This document shows positions 61,735 through 64,000 of a stretch of DNA of 64,000 bases, in pieces. Source of the stretch: Microbacterium sp. H1-D42 (GTDB taxonomy: Bacteria; Actinomycetota; Actinomycetes; Actinomycetales; Microbacteriaceae). The stretch lies in the NCBI RefSeq assembly GCF_022637555.1, contig NZ_CP093342.1, positions 3,410,001-3,474,000 on the forward strand, read 5' to 3'. The notes below the pieces were generated by a model. It had not been told where the DNA came from and searched no databases. It worked only from the letters and a program-made list of their open reading frames with translations. A program made the position numbers and the translations under genes. Positions within the stretch are counted from its first letter, which is position 1. Each line of letters starts with the position of its first letter.

Positions 61735-63183
61735 ATGTCGGCCGGCGCGAGGGCTGATCCGCTCGAGCTGCCGTCCGAAGTGGTCGACACCCACTCCGGC
61801 CGGGTGCGCGGGTTGCGAAGAGTGGACCCGGCCTCGGGATCCGAGAGCCTCGCGTTCCACGGGATCCCATACGCACGGCATCCCGCTGGAGCTCTGCGGC
61901 TCGCCCCACCACAGCCGCCCGAATCGTGGCGGGCGGTGCGGGATGCAACACGGCCGACTGACCCAACCGCTAACGCCCTGCACGTCAATGTCTTCACTCC
62001 CGACCTAGACGGACGCCTGCCCGTACTGTTCTGGATCCACGGCGGCGCATTCACGAACGGCTCACCGCTCGACGAGCAGCTCGATGGAGTGAGCTTGAAC
62101 CACGCCGGCGTCGTGCTCGTGTCAGCCTCCTACCGCCTGGGATTCGAGGGGTTCGGTCACGTCGACGGCGCGGTGCCCAACCGCGGCGTGCACGATTGGC
62201 TGGCAGCACTCGAGTGGGTGCGGCACAGCATCCGCTCCTTCGGCGGAGACCCCGATCGGGTGACCGTCGGCGGCCACTCTGCCGGAGGCGGTGCGGCGCT
62301 GACGCTGCTCGGGATGCCCGGGGCGCAGCATCTGTTCCACCGGGCGTTCTCGCTCTCCGGTGCTCTCGCCGACGTCGCACCGGCGCGGGCGCGCGAGCGC
62401 ACGCGCCGGCTCGCGGCGCTGGCGCGGGTGGAAGCCGCGAACCTGCCCGACGTCGCCAGCGAGCAACTCGCCGTCCTGCTGCGGAAGGCTGCGAGCGCTC
62501 AGCAGGGCGACGCAGCACGCGCGGAGCGACTGCGCGAGGGCCTGCCATGGGGCCCGGTCGTGGACGGCGACCTGGTGCACCTGCCAGTCGCCGAGGCGGC
62601 CCGCGCCGGGATCGGCGCCGACAAAGCGCTGCTCATCGGGGCCGCGGATGACGAGTTCACCCCGGCCCAGAGGTCCAGGCAAGACGCCCTGGATGAGCTG
62701 GACATCGATCGGATGCTGCTGCCGTTTCTCATGGATGTGTCGGTGCGGGCTGCCTATCTGGCGGTGAACGTGGAATCGGCGGCGCGGGGCAACGCCGACT
62801 TGCTAGGTCGTCTGATGAGCGACGGCATCTGCCGCGCACTCGTGCCGCAGCTCGCCGACCTGCGGGCACGCGCTCATGCACCGACGTGGACCTACCGGTT
62901 CGGCTGGCGATCTCCCGTCACCGGATCGGCGAGCCACACGATCGACCTTCCGTTCTGGTTCGACGGCCTCGGCAAGGACCGCGCCCGGCGCCTGCTCGGC
63001 GATGGCGCCCCGCAGCCGCTCGCCAATGACATGCATGCCGCACTCGTGCACTTCGTGCGCGGTATCGATCCGGGGTGGCCGGCCTGGCGGCCCGGGATGC
63101 CGGTGACCAGGCAGTACGGCCTGGCCGAACCGACCTCCGAGACCGCATACGCGTCGGTGCGGCCGCTGGTTCCTGCAGGATGA
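61735..63183 (+). CDS. Type B carboxylesterase
   Basis: A 482-residue carboxylesterase. The nucleophile is S182 in VGGHSAGGGA; oxyanion part FWIHGGAFTNG; the His is in SASHTIDLPFWFDGLG; acidic residue near AADDEFTPAQ. No signal peptide. Because it follows the transporter genes by 3 bp under the LacI operator, it may strip acyl groups from the imported sugar, in the manner of sialate esterases in other clusters; this is inferred from context. Ends before a bidirectional terminator at 63210. Confidence 0.87.
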   Translation: MSAGARADPLELPSEVVDTHSGRVRGLRRVDPASGSESLAFHGIPYARHPAGALRLAPPQPPESWRAVRDATRPTDPTANALHVNVFTPDLDGRLPVLFWIHGGAFTNGSPLDEQLDGVSLNHAGVVLVSASYRLGFEGFGHVDGAVPNRGVHDWLAALEWVRHSIRSFGGDPDRVTVGGHSAGGGAALTLLGMPGAQHLFHRAFSLSGALADVAPARARERTRRLAALARVEAANLPDVASEQLAVLLRKAASAQQGDAARAERLREGLPWGPVVDGDLVHLPVAEAARAGIGADKALLIGAADDEFTPAQRSRQDALDELDIDRMLLPFLMDVSVRAAYLAVNVESAARGNADLLGRLMSDGICRALVPQLADLRARAHAPTWTYRFGWRSPVTGSASHTIDLPFWFDGLGKDRARRLLGDGAPQPLANDMHAALVHFVRGIDPGWPAWRPGMPVTRQYGLAEPTSETAYASVRPLVPAG

Positions 63184-63209
63184 ACAGCCGCCCCGATGCC
63201 TGATCCAAG

Positions 63210-63241
63210 GGGTGTGCGCGGGTCGGATCCCGCGCACACCC
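63210..63241. terminator. Bidirectional terminator after the amino-sugar regulon
   Basis: GGGTGTGCGCGGG (63210-63222), loop TCGGAT, CCCGCGCACACCC (63229-63241): a perfect 13-bp stem in the 64-bp convergent gap between the carboxylesterase stop (63183) and the minus-strand gene ending at 63248. It ends both transcripts. No U-tract follows, as common in actinobacteria. Confidence 0.8.
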
Positions 63242-63247
63242 TGCCGC

Positions 63248-64000
63248 TCACTTCAGCGAGCAGCCTTGCACGGCGCCGGAGATCGCGTTCGGCTCCCCCT
63301 GATCGTCAACGCCTGCGACATTGCCGCCGCACATCAGTGCACCCCGCACGTCGTTGCCGACGAACACAACTGGACCACGCGCGTTGGTGATTGCAGTGGC
63401 GCCCGAGATGCGGGATCCGATGATGCTCACTGCCGTCGCGCCATCGGCGGTGAGTCCGCCGCGCACGGTGCTGCGCTCGAGGCGCAGCTCGCTGCCTTCA
63501 GCGACTGTGACGCTGCCCTGTATCGTGACGTCAGCGCCGCACACCACGTCGCCGCCGGCCACGACCAGGCCGCCGGAGACGACCTTGTCGAGTTGCACCG
63601 TGCACGCCCTCTCACCGCGTGCCACGTCGTAGCGGAACACGTACGGCCCGTGGGAGAAGAAGATGTCTCCGTCAGCATCCGCGACGGCATTCATCAGCGG
63701 TGAGCCCGTCACCGTCGTGGGAACGATGTCGGTGTAGGCCATCGTCTCAGGATCGATCCGGAAGAACGAGAACCGGTTGGAGCCGTAGACGTCACCGTCG
63801 GCGCCGATCGCGAGATTCGCCCACGCCCATACGGTTCCCGAGCCGTACCGATGACGGAGGAGCTTCTCGGAGTAGACGATCTCCTCCGTCGCCGGGTCGT
63901 ACTTGAACACGGTGTCCTCGGAGACTCCCCAGATGAGCCCATCAGGGCCGACGATGAGCCCGGTGATGCCCTCGTCCCCCTCCACTGGCACGAGGTCGCG
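63248..64000 (-). CDS. Partial beta-propeller protein with bactofilin-like tail
   Basis: The C-terminal 250 residues of a larger minus-strand protein; the start lies beyond the right edge (the frame continues to the last base). The first part has repeat blades such as GLIVGPDGLIWGVSEDTVFKYDPAT and LAIGADGDVYGSNRFSFFRIDPET, a beta-propeller. The last 100 residues look like a right-handed helix or bactofilin-like region (VSGGLVVAGGDVVCGADVTIQGSVTV), with three Cys-containing positions. Probably exported or glycan-binding, but the N-terminus is not visible. Confidence 0.7.
   Translation of the reverse strand, partial: RDLVPVEGDEGITGLIVGPDGLIWGVSEDTVFKYDPATEEIVYSEKLLRHRYGSGTVWAWANLAIGADGDVYGSNRFSFFRIDPETMAYTDIVPTTVTGSPLMNAVADADGDIFFSHGPYVFRYDVARGERACTVQLDKVVSGGLVVAGGDVVCGADVTIQGSVTVAEGSELRLERSTVRGGLTADGATAVSIIGSRISGATAITNARGPVVFVGNDVRGALMCGGNVAGVDDQGEPNAISGAVQGCSLK

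Overview
The window comes from a high-GC Gram-positive bacterium, most likely a member of the Microbacteriaceae close to Microbacterium (inferred, not tested). The grounds are a strongly G/C-biased third codon position, frequent GTG and TTG starts, ATGA/GTGA overlaps inside operons, a 507-residue mycobacterial-type LigB ligase, a short-form PurL, sugar ABC importers without a dedicated ATPase, and several leaderless-looking promoters. I see no rRNA, tRNA, CRISPR array, transposase or prophage. The stretch around 28.0-31.4 kb is visibly poorer in G+C than its surroundings and looks acquired.

Region by region: 0-6.7 kb holds housekeeping and small genes: a protealysin-like metalloprotease overlapped by its emfourin-type inhibitor, a VOC protein, RNase HI, a DoxX-like protein, a sugar acetyltransferase and MscS. 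6.8-13 kb is a signalling block: an ArsR/SRPBCC pair with an apparently leaderless, self-overlapping promoter; an ECF42-type sigma factor with its DGPF partner and a DUF998 membrane protein; and, across a mirror-image pair of ECF42-like promoters, a second operon (small beta-rich protein, alpha/beta hydrolase, ArsR-kinase-like fusion). 13-21.5 kb has a secreted collagen-like protein, an ABC1 kinase with PadR, a DUF2975/XRE pair and a 1091-residue secreted metallophosphoesterase. 21.6-24.5 kb is a pantothenate operon (panG-like, panC, panD, panB). 24.9-27.8 kb encodes a very large secreted M20 peptidase.

28-31.4 kb is a small defence-like module: a solo HsdR-N nuclease, a Nudix hydrolase, and a protein joining an SRA-like domain to a PD-(D/E)XK nuclease. 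31.5-41.9 kb is mixed: MFS exporter, a conserved unknown preceded by a leaderless small ORF overlapping a three-way-junction hairpin, LigB, TetR/SDR, a MazG-like protein, a large coiled-coil unknown and a membrane-anchored PD-(D/E)XK-like protein. 41.9-46.7 kb is a catabolic cluster (sugar-phosphate epimerase, IolB, a degenerate M24 protein, an orphan TRAP binding protein) beside a LacI regulator. 46.9-50.1 kb has purL and a GDSL hydrolase.

50.1-63.2 kb is the most striking unit. It is a LacI-controlled regulon tied together by three copies of the same 14-bp operator TGCAACCGATTGCA: one before the lacI gene, one between divergent operons, one before the transporter. The leftward operon encodes an N-acylglucosamine 2-epimerase-type protein, an NAD-dependent epimerase/dehydratase, a DHDPS-fold aldolase-like protein and a Gfo/Idh oxidoreductase. 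The rightward genes encode NagB, a short NagA, a hydroxyacid dehydrogenase, a sugar ABC binding protein with two permeases, and a carboxylesterase. Together they read as an import and breakdown route for an acylated or modified amino sugar (perhaps sialic-acid-like or muramic-like) whose substrate I cannot name. The window ends inside a secreted beta-propeller-like protein on the minus strand.
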